Assembly (NCBI RefSeq): GCF_021347895.1
Contig: NC_067127.1
Coordinates: 15,038,984 to 15,102,983, forward strand
DNA: 64,000 bases
Reading direction: 5' to 3'
Source: Acanthochromis polyacanthus
Taxonomy: Eukaryota > Chordata > Actinopteri > Pomacentridae
The notes below the pieces were generated by a model. It saw nothing but the letters and a program-made list of their open reading frames with translations, ran no database searches and had not been told where the DNA came from. The first letter of the stretch is position 1. Every line of letters begins with the position of its first letter. This document shows, piece after piece, positions 14,571 to 28,465 of this stretch. A program made the translations under genes and the position numbers.

Positions 14571-17500
14571 AAAATGCAAACTTTAACATTAATTAATCAG
14601 CAGTACTTTAGCTTAGGATAGGAAGGTTGGCACGAGTATAGAAGTGGTTCTCTAATGACATATCTGCACTGCTCTTTCTACTATCAGAGCTCCAATCTGA
14701 GTAGATCTCTACTTAATACCTCCTCCCTCTACATGTTATTACACACACAATTAACTTTCCTTTAACAACTTTCAACCTTTGAAAATTATGTTTGCCAAGA
14801 GCAGGCAGGTCGTGCGTTTTTCCAGGGTTATCAGTATATCTTCACATAAGGAACACTTCAGTGAATTTAGACTCCTCAGATGAATATATTCCATAAAATA
14901 AAATCGTTACTTGTCAGAATGCAGCTCTGCAGAGGTTCAGGACCAGTCAAGCTCGAACACCAGCTACCCTGGAGAGGAGCTGTGATAACCAGCAATGATG
15001 GCATTTTTCTTTCCTCCGGCTCTTTGTTTCTATAACTGCAAACAAGCACAATTAATTTTTCAAAGGATTGTTGGGGACAGTTAATGAAACCGACTTTCTA
15101 TTGTTCATAATTATGTTTGACAACACAAACTGGAGCTGCCTATTAGCTCTCTAAGGAGAGCAATTTCAATGACTGACCACACTCGCAGTGCAAATGAGGA
15201 ATGGACATGAAGCTGGAGCAAAGCATAGTATGCATCACAGTAAAGACTTCCAAACACAACCCTAAGATAGGCAATGGGCCTTGGTACCAAGATAGCATGT
15301 TGCAGCAGGATTATTGCCTCATCTTTATCTATGACAAGTCAGGCATACAGCATCAGCTCACAGGAGGGGCCAAGACTCAAGACTCCAGTGACTATAAAAA
15401 GTGTCCGTGAACTGTCAGCTGAGGCTCCTCTGGTCTGTTACTGACAAGGAGGAGCAGCATTTGTCGAACTGTTGCCGCTGTAATGTGGAATATTCACCGA
15501 AGCTGAAGCGCTCTGCCAAACAGCCAAAATGACTCATTTTCATTCTGGCACCGACCTGGAGCTGCAGGAATACAGTTGCAAATGTTTATATAGGCCCAAA
15601 AGCATCCATTTAAAAAAGACAAGGTAAAGCTGTACAATGATCTAACCAAAATAAAATGAAAATTAAATCTCACACATCATGTATCTAAGCCTCTTTTTTG
15701 CACAAGTACATTGCATGTAAATATTTTAAAAAAATCAGCCATATGCTTCAGATGTTCTTTGAGATATTTGGCACTAATATGACTGAGGCTTAACGTTAAA
15801 CCACAAACCAAAATAACAAGAACCCCACAGAGTGTGACAAACACAAAACAATCCATTGTTCCAAATAAAGAACTATTTTCTATTTCAACCCTGTTTCCGA
15901 AAAAAATAACATTCACGACTTTTGGAAAAAAATGATTTTCTTCTGGCAAGGCAACATTTCACACTTTCAAAAAGCCACAAAGTCCACTTTAAGAGGTTGG
16001 AGGAGGCATAAGTCCAGCACAAGTCTATAAAGCAGGAGACTGAGCTTTGTGATCCAGGTAGGACTGTCATTTTTACACTTAACTTTCATTTTAGCTCGCT
16101 GGTAACTTTCTTTGTCGCTGGGTGTTTGGTAAGCTTTATGCACCAAAGCTACATGGTGAGCTGAAGATGATGAGTCCCACCCAGCCTTTTATTTGATTGG
16201 CTGGCTGACAGGGAGAAACATGTGGAAAGCAATCCAACAAATGGCAAAGATAATTTAATCAGAAGCATACTTGTAATACATTACAAACAAATAATTCAGG
16301 AGAAAATAGATCTCCTCCAAAACATAATTAAGAATGCAGTTTTGTTGTATAAGACTATTATTGTTTAGAAAACAGGGCTCTTGGGAGCTCTCTCTCATCG
16401 ACCTTTCTAATGCTTCAAACATACACAGATGAAAATACAAAAGGATAGAAATGCTTAAAAAAAATAAATAAATAAAACAAGAACTCCAAAAAAACAATAT
16501 AGACTTGATGCCAAATCGAGAACTTCAGCAAATTAATAATCCCCACAGATATTAATGCAATTTAAAATGTGACTAATAGTATTTCTGAGCACATATTACT
16601 GTACCATGTGCACCAGTTTGTATGAGACTCTGAAAGCATTTACTGTGACCTATCTGCACCAGCAATCCTGCAGCCCGGAGAGGGGGGCTCTATCTATTTC
16701 TGTTGATTAGATTGCCACAAAGGACACCAGCTGCTCTCTCTAGATACTACCTGTAACACACAGAGTGGCATCATACAGAACGTATATATACTCAGAACGC
16801 ATCGCTTTATCCTCCCGGTACAAAAGGCCCCACCTGGTTAAATCCCTCCTGACAACACCTTTTCTCCTGGATAAAACACAAAAAGCAACAAACAAGTGAG
16901 AAGAAAGACTTCTGTTCTGCTTACAAAGCAGCAGCTCCAAAGCAACAAAAAGGAAAACATGCCATATTTTTACACAGCCAGCAGAAAAGTAGATTTTGAA
17001 GCATTTACTGCAATCTAGAGTTCGGTATGTAGGTCTGAATAGTTTGAAGAAGGGCTGGGCAGTGAAGCTATACCAATACTTAACTCTATATTTGTTTCAG
17101 TTACAAACGGAGATATTACTTTGAAAGATACCAAATGTTCAACAGGGCAAATATATTTACTCCAGTTATGAAAAATAAGAACAGTTTACATCCTGCATAC
17201 TGATCTTTAAAACCGTGCTGTAATGCTAAGATTAAGGGTGTACTTCAAAAATCTACTCCTAAAAATAATTTGACAGTAAAACTAAAGGCTTACAACTGCC
17301 ACGAGCTTCTTCTATGATTTAAAAAATACAGTGTCAACAGCACTAGCTCAAGAATAGAGCATGTTGACGACACTTCTGGGAAACATAAATAAAATGCACT
17401 AAGAAACAAGTTAGATGGCTTCTTTAACTTTAGAGTACACAGGACTTCACTCACACCACATCACGTGTGTGACACATTCGAGACAGAAACATGCTTCATT

Positions 17501-19615
17501 ATTCCTTGTCACAGTGAGAAAATAAGTGTCCACCAGCTGCCATGTATTGATTCACTAATTGACTTATAGCACGGCTTGTTATGAGCTTTGTGCTGCTTGG
17601 GGACCAATCTTCATTGATCACAAACGTGTCAAACCTAAACCCTGCATGGTTGCTCAGCTTGCAGTTTGTGCAGGTAACTCCAGTCACACCAACTGTGACT
17701 ACAGTTACCTTCTTCACATGTTGCCAGTCTGCTGTGTTTGACAAATGAGAGCTGCCTGATCCGCAGCAACTCATACTGGAGTGTTTACATGGATTCTGAG
17801 CCAGGGCCATTCTGTCACCTCTGCGCATTCCCCTTGCATGAACTGATGTGGGCCTCAGCAGCTTTAATTACTGCAAACGTCTCATCAGCAAGCATCTACA
17901 AGACTCAGATGTCTCACAGTTCAAACTAGGTAATGGTTAATCTTAAATGTCACAGATGCTTAGTTAAGAGGTCCTCCGTGTGTAATTCGGCAGTTGAAGG
18001 GGCCTGTGGGTGTGCTCTGTTAGGACTACATGTTTTCAATCAGCACCATCTAACTAAGAGCCAATTAGATCCAACAAATACAATGTCAAAATAATTCCCT
18101 ACATAGAAAAAAGTGGTACTGTTGTACCAGTGACAGCAACACTGATCGAGGCAATGAAAATCCAGCACGGACTGAAGAGACATATCAAGACATTACTCTT
18201 TAATCTTAATATGTTCAGGAGAGGAGCGAGACAGAATATTAAGCTCCTGATACCTACTTCACAAATGACTAAATGATCCAGAAGTCTAGAGATGATACTA
18301 TAACTTTATTCAATATACAAATCATAAATTAAAAATTTCCTCCAACATAAAACCCTATGAACAAGCCACCTCATACTTTGATGAATTATTACTATATAGC
18401 TTTTAAGAGGAACTAATAACCACTGGTTCCTCAGTCTGGCTTTAACCAGCTGGTGAGTTACTGTATTAACATGATACTGGGGTCAGGCCAGTGTCAGAAC
18501 ATGGTGTGTGTTTTTGCACAGCAGATAATATCAGTCTAGAGGATAAGGAAGCTGCTGAAAGACACAGTTTAACTACTGGGAATGCTATTTGTTCACAGTT
18601 AAGTAGGTTAACTTCCACAGCAGACAGTACGTAGACGGCATCTTACAGAGTTGCAAAGGATGCATAACACTCATTGTTACCAACCTCTTGTCCTCATATG
18701 TGCACACAGTGAGCGCATACTGAGGATTGCATCTATGTTGTTGCTATGCTTTATGTCTGCATCCTATGTGGAACTCTGTTGACAGCATGCAGTGAAAATC
18801 TGCAACTTTTCAATGACTCTGCACAAAGAAACCAACATTGATTGCACTGTTTAACGTGATTCACATTCTGATCTGGCCATCCCTCTCCATTCCCTTATCT
18901 TGCTCTCTCGGTTCTTCTTGCTGCCTGGGTCATTCACCCTCTCTGCATCTCCATCACCGGTAGGAGAAAGGCAGTGAGCCCCAGGGATGGAGGAGGGGTT
19001 GGAATTGCAGGCAATCACTGGCCACCGAAAGGAAAGATGAAGAGAGCGAGATAGCAGAGGAGAAGAGGAGAGTTAAATGAAATTTCCAACACATTAAGCA
19101 CACCATGTTACCCAGTGCCCAGGGTAAAAAGGAGTGGGGGCTGCTGAGTGACCAGTGCTGAGTGGCCAATGAAAGACTTTTGCAGCTAAGGAGAATTGAT
19201 CGAGTTACAGGGGTTCCCTGGATGATCTCTGATGGAGCTCAAGGATAGACAGAAAATAACCTGTCCAGGTAAGCAGAGGCCAGGTGAGGGACTCAAACTA
19301 ACCACTTCATACACACTGTCACAGAAACCGAACTACCGGCCTCTTCTCTCAAGGACATGTAGACATTTGTGTGTGGATGCACGTGTGAGATAACACTTCA
19401 TTCTGCTGGGATGGACAAAGAAATTACTAGACCTACGCCGCAGGGTTCCAACAAATATAAACCAAACCAGAAGGGGTGAAAGCTACACGGTCAGTGCCTG
19501 CCTTTATCATTTATCATCTGACAAATGCAGGCACTCATCCTCCCATGTACGCAAAGCAAATATGTATACCACTTGGCCATTTACTCACAGTTCATGTGTG
19601 ATATACACATATATA

Positions 19616-19826
19616 CACACGTGGACAAAATTGTTGGTACCTCTCAGTTAAAGAAGGAAAAACCCACAATTCTCACTGAAATCACTTGAAACTCACAAAA
19701 GTAACAATAAATAAAAATTTATTGAAAATTAAATAATCAAAAACAGCCATTACTTTTGAATTGTTGATTAACATAATTATTTAAAAAACAAACTAATGAA
19801 ACAGGCCTGGACAAAAATGATGGTAC
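19616..19826 (+). repeat. Left inverted repeat of Tc1 copy 2, IR/DR type
   Basis: The outer repeat is at the terminus and the inner direct repeat at about 19807-19826. It is the inverted complement of 21036-21248. Confidence 0.9.
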
Positions 19827-19995
19827 CTCTATAAAAGATTGAAAACTATTTGACCAGAGTGACATGATTAACTCAGGTGTGTCATTTAATTGACATCACA
19901 GGTGTTTCCAAACTCATAATCAGTCAGTCTGCCTATTTAAAGGGAGACAAGTCGTCACCCTGCTGTTTGATGAAAAGGTGTGTACCACACTGAAC

Positions 19996-21029
<1,034 letters not shown>

Positions 21030-21035
21030 GTTATG

Positions 21036-21248
21036 GGTACCATCATTTTTGTCCAGCCCTATTTCATTAGTTTGTTTTTTTTAATAATTATGTTAATCAA
21101 CAATTCAAAAGTGATGGCTGATTTTGATTATTTAATTTTCAATAAATTTTTATTTATTGTTACTTTTGTGAGTTTCAAGTGATTTCAGTGAGAATTGTGG
21201 GTTTTTCCTTCTTTAACTGAGGGGTACCAACAATTTTGTCCACGTGTG
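21036..21248 (+). repeat. Right inverted repeat of Tc1 copy 2, IR/DR type
   Basis: Mirror of the left repeat. It begins with the inverted inner direct repeat (GGTACCATCATTTTTGTCC) and ends CCACGTGTG before TA. Confidence 0.9.
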
Positions 21249-21889
21249 TACAAAGAGGGTCATAGAAGTGAGCTGCGTAGAGAGTGAGGTTGACATCTTA
21301 GTGTTTTCTTCTGCAGTAGAGATGAATGGGTGGGCTGAAAACTGCCTTCATTCATAATGGAAAACAGCAACAAAGTAGCTTCATTCCCATGTGTCTCTGG
21401 GAATATAGGAGTAGACAAAGGAGAGAATGTAGGAGAGAGTATAGGATAGAATATCTAACATAAAAAATATATTTTTTTGATTTATTGCCCCAGGTGTTAC
21501 CCAAATAAAGCTTAGAAGGGCAGAGAGACACCACAACACTGCTGGTGTTGCTGGAGAGCCAGAATGGCCTGGAAATGTCAGAATGAACACTGCTGACTTA
21601 ATCACACTTTTAAAGCTCTTGCTGTTCCATCTAGCTTTTTTTAAGGGGAGGACTTAATGTCCTGTAAAGAGGGAGAAATGAATTGCAGATAAAGAAATAA
21701 GGAAGGACAAAAATGATTTTGCAAGAGCCTGCAGCCAGTGGATAAAGGGGAAACTAAAAAATGTTGTGTGGACTTTGCTGTTTACTTTATGTCAAACAAA
21801 AGGTAGATACACATCTTTCCAGCCATGGAGATAAAGCTGATGATCAGCAATAGAGTAAAAGCGTGGGCGTGAGGGGGAGGAAGCAGAGG

Positions 21890-21892
<3 letters not shown>

Positions 21893-21925
<33 letters not shown>

Positions 21926-21998
21926 GATGGCGAGCAAGAATCAGAGAGGAAGGAGTGTGCAAGAGATGGAGGCGAGTGGTTTCTCAGCAAGTCTGTTA

Positions 21999-22083
<85 letters not shown>
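21893..22083 (+). repeat. (GA)n and (GT)n microsatellites
   Basis: A (GA)n tract at about 21893-21924 and a pure (GT)n tract at about 22002-22083 (about 41 units), separated by about 77 bases of unique sequence. Open frames that read through them as Glu/Arg and Cys/Val repeats are artefacts of the repeats. Confidence 0.95.
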
Positions 22084-22086
<3 letters not shown>

Positions 22087-25000
22087 TCATTACAAAGCAC
22101 TCATTCTGAGCATCAGTGGAATCCACAAATAGCAAGAACCACCTACTGGCACAACGTTATATGAATAGATGTGTTAAATTATAATATTGGAACAGAAAAA
22201 GGCACATTTTCAGTTTTGTAAAATGCGACTGTCAACATCAACATTCACTGTTTTAATTAGCAATTAGGTAAAAAGTTGTACAAAGACACAAGTGAAAATA
22301 TAGATTACACTTAGTTTTGATGGGTTCCCAAAATAGGAGATCTAAATTCTAAATAGCCAGCAGGGAAAAGCTGAGTGTTTTTGCACGTTATACAACCTTG
22401 AACCAGTAACTTGCGACACAACTTGTTTTGATCCCCTAAAGAAGAGTCTGAAGAGTGACATCACAACACTGCAGCTCAGCTTTAACCACAAGTTGAGCTT
22501 CTGCTGTAGCACTAGTCAGCCGCATCAATGACATGTTTATAGGCCTGTCATTTGTCGATGGTGAAACTGAGGCTAATATAGGCTAGGTTTAGCTGGTTCA
22601 CCACAAAACAGGTCTCTATGCACGTAGCACAGCTGTGTTACATGTGCAAAAGAAGGCCACTCATTCTCACTAACAGCTGCAAGAGAGCAAGATAAGATCA
22701 GAAACTTGCATGCAGACTCTGTAGATACATTTAAAAGGTCATCATTTATGCTTGTTTGCTATAAAAAATCAAAATGCTCTGTTCAATGCCACATAGATGA
22801 CACATCCGCTAATGCTCAGACATGCTAACATTATTTCCAAAGCCGGCAACCTCTTAAAAATAGGGGGTAAGAATGGCAATTGACTGATTGCAGAAATCAT
22901 CCACATTTTTGAGATTTAAGTCAAGTGATTTTGTGGGTTAGGGGGCTACAGCACCACCCAATGCTTCCACTTATACCACTTGACTGAGGGGCTTGTTCTC
23001 TCACCACCAGCACAGTGTGTCCTTCAAGCTGTCATAAGCAGACTAACATTAGGTGGGCTTGTGTATCATTTCCACTGCACCTGCACATTTTGCCATATTA
23101 CGATGCACTGCAATATTATGGGCCTCCTTAAGAGCTGCTATTTGTTAGATATTATTAATGCAAACTCAACACTCTGTGCTGCTCCCTCTCATCAAACATT
23201 TCCCATCAGCAAACTGCTGCAAAGCTTTTATTGTGGAGCAGCTACTAGAAGTGAAGATTTTTCCGATGGCATTTTATCAAACTGCTGTGCATCTAGATTT
23301 TAGAGTTCTAAATGTGGCAACAGACACAAGAAGAAGCAGGAAGGGTGATCTGTCAAAGCTCAAGGGATAAACGCATGTAAGCAACAAGTGCGTCCTGCAG
23401 TGACATTTACGGTGCATTTTTCTTCTACCTAACACTGCAGCCACACTGGTATCATTAGTCCTCATAACAGTGGCCAGTGACACAGTGCAGGTGCCACAGT
23501 TACATCCACATTTTTGGTTTCACATTGCAGCAGAGCTTCCAAGCTCCGAATCGGGGAAACACTGCAGTCTTTAGTGCAATCAATAAATTCCAGTCTGTTT
23601 GAATAAGTATTTCTTAGGGAACAGCCTGACCTGTTCTGACACTCCCACTGGCTTATACAAAATGTATTTTTGTGTGTAGTAAGATGTCAGCTGAACCAAA
23701 AGGCAATGAAGAAAAAAAAACACACAAAAATTAGACTTGATTCATCTCCCTTGTGTTTTTTTTTTTTTGACAAATGTAACCTAATCACATGAAGAGATAA
23801 AAACTGAACAGCCGCGACTCTATTCAAAATATACTTGACAAAACAATGACTTACATTACACTTTTGCATCCAGGAAAGTGTGTATTTGAAAGAAAGCCTC
23901 ACTGGAAATTCAATAATTCAAGACTGGAATGTATCATAGCCTTAAATTTATTTCAAAGAGCCGGCTGAATGCAGTGCAGGAGCCGAGTTGTACACAAGGC
24001 TGCACAGAGAGATGCTGTACAGTATACGAGGTGATATCAACAATGGAGAAGCCGTCTTTCATAGGGAGCAGAGAACAGAAGACTGAGATGGATAGCCTTC
24101 AATTCTCTGTTGGTAAAAGGACATTTGCATGGTGCAAAGTGTTACCCAGGCAACAGTAGCACCAGGACTTTTGAATAGCTCCAGGAACCCTACTTACTCT
24201 TCTCACCTCAAAATCAGCCTCTGTTAGTCGCATGAACGTGAACTCTGTGGCCTTGATTTTTGGCAAGACGAATATCTCATGTAATCTCACTGCCTGTGTA
24301 AAAAACCTGGATTTACGAGACAGCTCAATACATTATAATTTCAGAAACACTGCCTAAGGCTGAAAACAAAAAAAAGCCCCGAAACTGTGCTCCTATTATA
24401 AAAATACAAAAAATGAGCCACTTCTAACCTCCCCTTTCACTCCCTCTGACTTCTCCATCCCTTTTCTTTGTTCTCCATTCATTTCTTTCCCTTCCATCCA
24501 GTTCATGTCCAGGCTAGGATCTCCCCAGGGTTCCCCTCAGGAGCCCGGTTGGTAATAGCTCTGGCAGGGCGAGTTGAAAGCTCTGCTGGAGGTACACCAC
24601 TGATCCACTCTGATGCTAAGCTCAGCTCTTCTGCCTCCTCGCTGCTCGGCTGTTTTCCCTGGGAAAACAACAACCAGGCCGATACCTGGTAGCTGTCTGG
24701 CTGAAAGACAAGCATTTGATCTCCATGCAGTGGCTGTGTGGAAGAATAACTCTGTAACCTTTCTCTGACAAGCAGATAATTGTCTTCTCCCTGCATATAA
24801 CAGAGACGTTATGGGGCTGTGCTGCTAATGGGATAGGCAGAAAGCAAAACGCCACAGAAGACACACAAATGGCAGGGTCGGAGGGAAGCGTATGAGCCGG
24901 GTTTTCCATACTCGGATGGTCCCCACCCACACTTTAATCAATGCCCCTGAGACAACAGTTACACTCTGTTGCCCTCAACAGCAGAACAAGGAAACAGCTG

Positions 25001-27062
25001 AAGCAAAAACATTCAAATAATTTATTATGGCTGTCACATGCTGGACATGGGGCCACTTTTAAATACCTTAAGAGCGACATAATGGAGCACTATTTACAGT
25101 GACGCGGACACAAACACGTGTTCTGGATGCCTGTGGGTCAAGAGATTCCAGTAATCGAATGCTGCTACTCTCACGACTGCTCTACAAAAATAAGATTGGA
25201 ATCAGGGTATGTTTGCCTGCCTGTCCACACAGGATGTTTTGCATGCACGAGGGGAGGGAGCAGCACTGGATTTGTTTTGCATACTGCCTGTGCGTGCGTG
25301 TGTTGTTTTAAGCAAGGCAGGGTGATGCAAACTTTACAAAGCAAACGGTCTGCAGGAGCCCCACACACAAAGCAAAAAATGGGAAGCTGAAGCTGTACTT
25401 GGAGGCGGTACGAACATCTGCAGCCAGTCGAGGGGAACAACCTTGTTTTAATTTAGCCTTCCCAGACTGTTTTGACAACATTATCCTGACAACTAGATAT
25501 GGAATGTAAATACATGCTTTTACCTAAATTGTTTCAGAATCCTATCCTCCACATCATCTCTCTAAACACAAAGCCAAAGAAGACTGTCTCCATGGAAATG
25601 CATTTTCCAACAAAGTCTCCTCTCCGCCATCTCCTCAATCCTATTTATAGAATGGCAGACCACTAGCTAGCTGGCAAAGGATGAGTAACAGTATAGTGAG
25701 AATGGAAATGTCGAGCATGGCCACTTCTTCTCCATGCTTCCTTTCTTTTTGCTCACAGCTCCATTTCAAATCAAAGGCTTTGAACAAGTGTTCAAACAAA
25801 CAGCTGACTAACAATCCGTGGTCTCAAAAGAGAAAGCAGGTTTTGTGTGTGTGAAGTTGTGACAAGCTTGAGTGTGTGTTTCGAGGCTGATGCAAGGCTG
25901 GCACACATACACACACGGTAGAGAGCAGCATGCAGACAGCAGGCAGCAGGGTCATCGCTAACCCTTTCTGACATAAGGTCACGAGACTCCTGCTCTGCTG
26001 CTTTTTGACCTCCGTGTGTGGAATGAAGATGAGAAAACCACAGGCGCTTTCGAGGTCAGCGGCTTCTTCCTCGATCTCCATCAAGAAAGGTGTTTGTGGT
26101 ACGTCTGTATGCATAAGCACAGATCCAAATATGAATAAACAGAGATTAATATTTCTCATTTCCATCACAGGTATGGCACACAACAAAAGCACTGGACTAG
26201 CACGTCTACAGCACAGCCTGAGCCTACTAAGTGAACAACAGACAGATCTATACCTCGGTGCCTTCAACAGTCTGAATACACTGTCAGAGCTCAGGGGGAA
26301 AGTCCTCTCCAATCATGCTAATTAGCATTAGCCTACACGAATGTCATGCTTATTAATACCACAGTTCAGCTACTCTATAAAAGAGGAGCTCCTACAAACA
26401 GCGTGCTGTTAACTCAATGACCGAGAACAACAATTATGGCTGTCAGCTCTCATTAACAAACACACAAACGCTCAGTGACCACAAACAAGACCAAGACTGC
26501 TCCTGTTTTACACAAACGCCGCCGTATCTGCAGTACTGTGAGCACAGAATATCGCTCACTAAATTGATAGCCTGATACTGCTGTGAGTCAAGGATTTAAG
26601 TGCCCTTTTTATCCAAGGAACAAAAGAATTTCAAAAATGGGCCTTTACATCAGAGACCTCATCAACAATGGATTAAAGCAGCAGATATTTACATAAGCAA
26701 TTTACTTAGTGCCCTGCTTCCCAGAGGTGCCTTTGGGGAGAGACAAGATTGCATCTCTCACACATCGTCCCCTCAAGGAGAGCACCACTTTATAATGCAG
26801 GGACAGTGTTTTAGAATAGACTATGATGGACTAGGCTGGATGGGTCAAATGACAGTACACAGTAATATACATACATCCATAACACAGTATCAATTTGTCA
26901 ACTGTAAGAGCGTTTTGGTTGTGTTAGGTTGTCATGGTCAATGCTTCAAACCACTGAGCAGAATTGCTTCATCCCAATAATAATTTAACAGGTATTTTTG
27001 CAACCTTGATTTTATCCAGTTAGGCTTCTCAGTTGACAACAGAAGATCTTAATATATACCGA

Positions 27063-27899
27063 TAGGGATGATAATTGATAAGAAATTATCGATGTCAATG
27101 CCATTATTGATGCCACTTATTGATTCGATTCCTTATCGATTCTCTTATCAATGCAGCGTCACAGTGATTACATTCAGCCGTTTCCTCATTTCTCTTGAAA
27201 AAGTGAAGCCATGCCCACGATCGCTTCTTCCGCTCCATGGATTGTTCCCGCTGTGGGATCTAATCTCGCGACAACTGCACCCACGCAACTGAATACGACA
27301 GGTCTCGCGAGGCTTCTTCTTCTTCATTGGTTTTATGACGGTTGGCATCCATCACTTTGGTGCATTACCGCCCCATTCTCGCAACGAGGCTAGTGACAGA
27401 GTTCAGTTTGGAGAGACAGAACGTTTTTTATTTATTATTTTTTAAAAGAATGACATACGGGCAGCAGTGAATGTCCATAGGTCTGTATTTGCCCACCAGC
27501 TCTCTGGATCCAACGTTTTAATGTATTAGTAATGAGTGTTAACGGTCGTGCGTGGAAGCTAGCCATATCATGCTAGCTCTGAGATGGAAATGAGGGTGGC
27601 GTTCAGCTGGCTGTGGTCTCCAGCAGAGAAAAAAGGGGAATCGCAGATGTAGCACAGGTATGTATGTGAAGTGTGGCAGAGTGTAAGTCGTTTTTAGAGT
27701 TGTGGTTTGGAGGTTGTTAGTGGGGAAATTCGCCGACAGAAATTGCGACAGCAGGATGAAGTGAAAGCAGTAAGGGCAGTGAAAGTGACATCAAGGCATC
27801 GATAATGGGAACCGGTTCTCAAAACGGCATTCGATTCCGGGAAATCGATCCATTTCTTATCGATGGCATCGAGGAACCGGTTCTCGATTATCATCCCTA
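27063..27899 (+). mobile_element. Non-autonomous hAT-like element (837 bp) with 8-bp TSD
   Basis: The ends are TAGGGATGATAAT and its inverted complement ATTATCATCCCTA. They are flanked by a perfect 8-bp direct duplication TATACCGA at 27055-27062 and 27900-27907. Eight-base duplications and this type of terminal sequence are typical of the hAT superfamily. Subterminal regions are rich in ATCGAT and GAACCGG motifs in both orientations. No transposase frame is visible, so the element would depend on an autonomous relative. It sits inside the terminal repeat of an older Tc1 relic. Confidence 0.9.
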
Positions 27900-28465
27900 T
27901 ATACCGATCAGTCACAACGTTAAATCCACTAGCAGGTGAACTGAATAGCATTGCTTATCTCATTACAATGACACCTGTCAAGGAATGGGATTTATTAGAC
28001 AGCAAACTGAACCATAATTTATTGAAGCTGATATGTTGCAAGCAGGAAAATGGTCCGCATGGGTAACAGTCTAACTTTGATAAAGGAAACCTTGGATCCT
28101 GGCATCCATGTGGACATTCCTTTGACATGCACCATTGTTGTTGATCACGTACACGTCTTCATGGTATTCCCTAATGGAATGAATGAAGATGCCACTTTCA
28201 GCAGGTCGATGCGCCCCATCTCGCTTCAATAAAAGTTCAGAAATAACTTAAGGATTGTGATTTGGGCTCTAAATGTCCTAGATTTCAGCCTGATCAAGCA
28301 TCTGTATGTTGGAAAAACAACCTCCCACCTCAGAACTTGGTTTCTGATACCACTGGACACCTTCTGAGATCTTGTGAACTCAATGCCTTGACTGGCCAGA
28401 GCCGTTTTAGAGGCACAAGGGAAACGTACATGGTGTGGCTTTAATGTTGTGGCAGATTGGTTTAT
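27900..28465 (+). mobile_element. Decayed, internally deleted Tc1-like element (different family)
   Basis: The left end reads TATACCGATCAGTCACAACG and the right end, inverted, reads TAAACCAATCTGCCACAAC, matching the 'ccgatcaggcataacatta' ends of an abundant vertebrate Tc1-like family. The interior keeps that family's order: a leader with CAGGTGAACTGAATAGCATT, a region equivalent to 'gaaaccttgggtcctgccatccatgtgg', a CTTTCAGCAGGTCGATGCGCCC block, and the end-of-gene block CACTGGACACCTTCTGAGAT. Most of the transposase gene is missing and the remainder has stops. It is unrelated in sequence to the two full-length Tc1 copies. Confidence 0.8.

Noticed and set aside
17499..17828. 109-codon minus-strand open frame with several Cys residues
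   Set aside because: The Cys spacing fits no zinc-binding pattern and the opposite strand is equally open; treated as chance.
21863..22135. Open frames of Glu/Arg and Cys/Val or Thr/His repeats
   Set aside because: They are translations of the (GA)n and (GT)n microsatellites.
25824..26312. 162-codon minus-strand open frame
   Set aside because: No recognisable domain, low-complexity Cys/Leu/Ser composition, no splice signals in keeping with mcu; consistent with chance.
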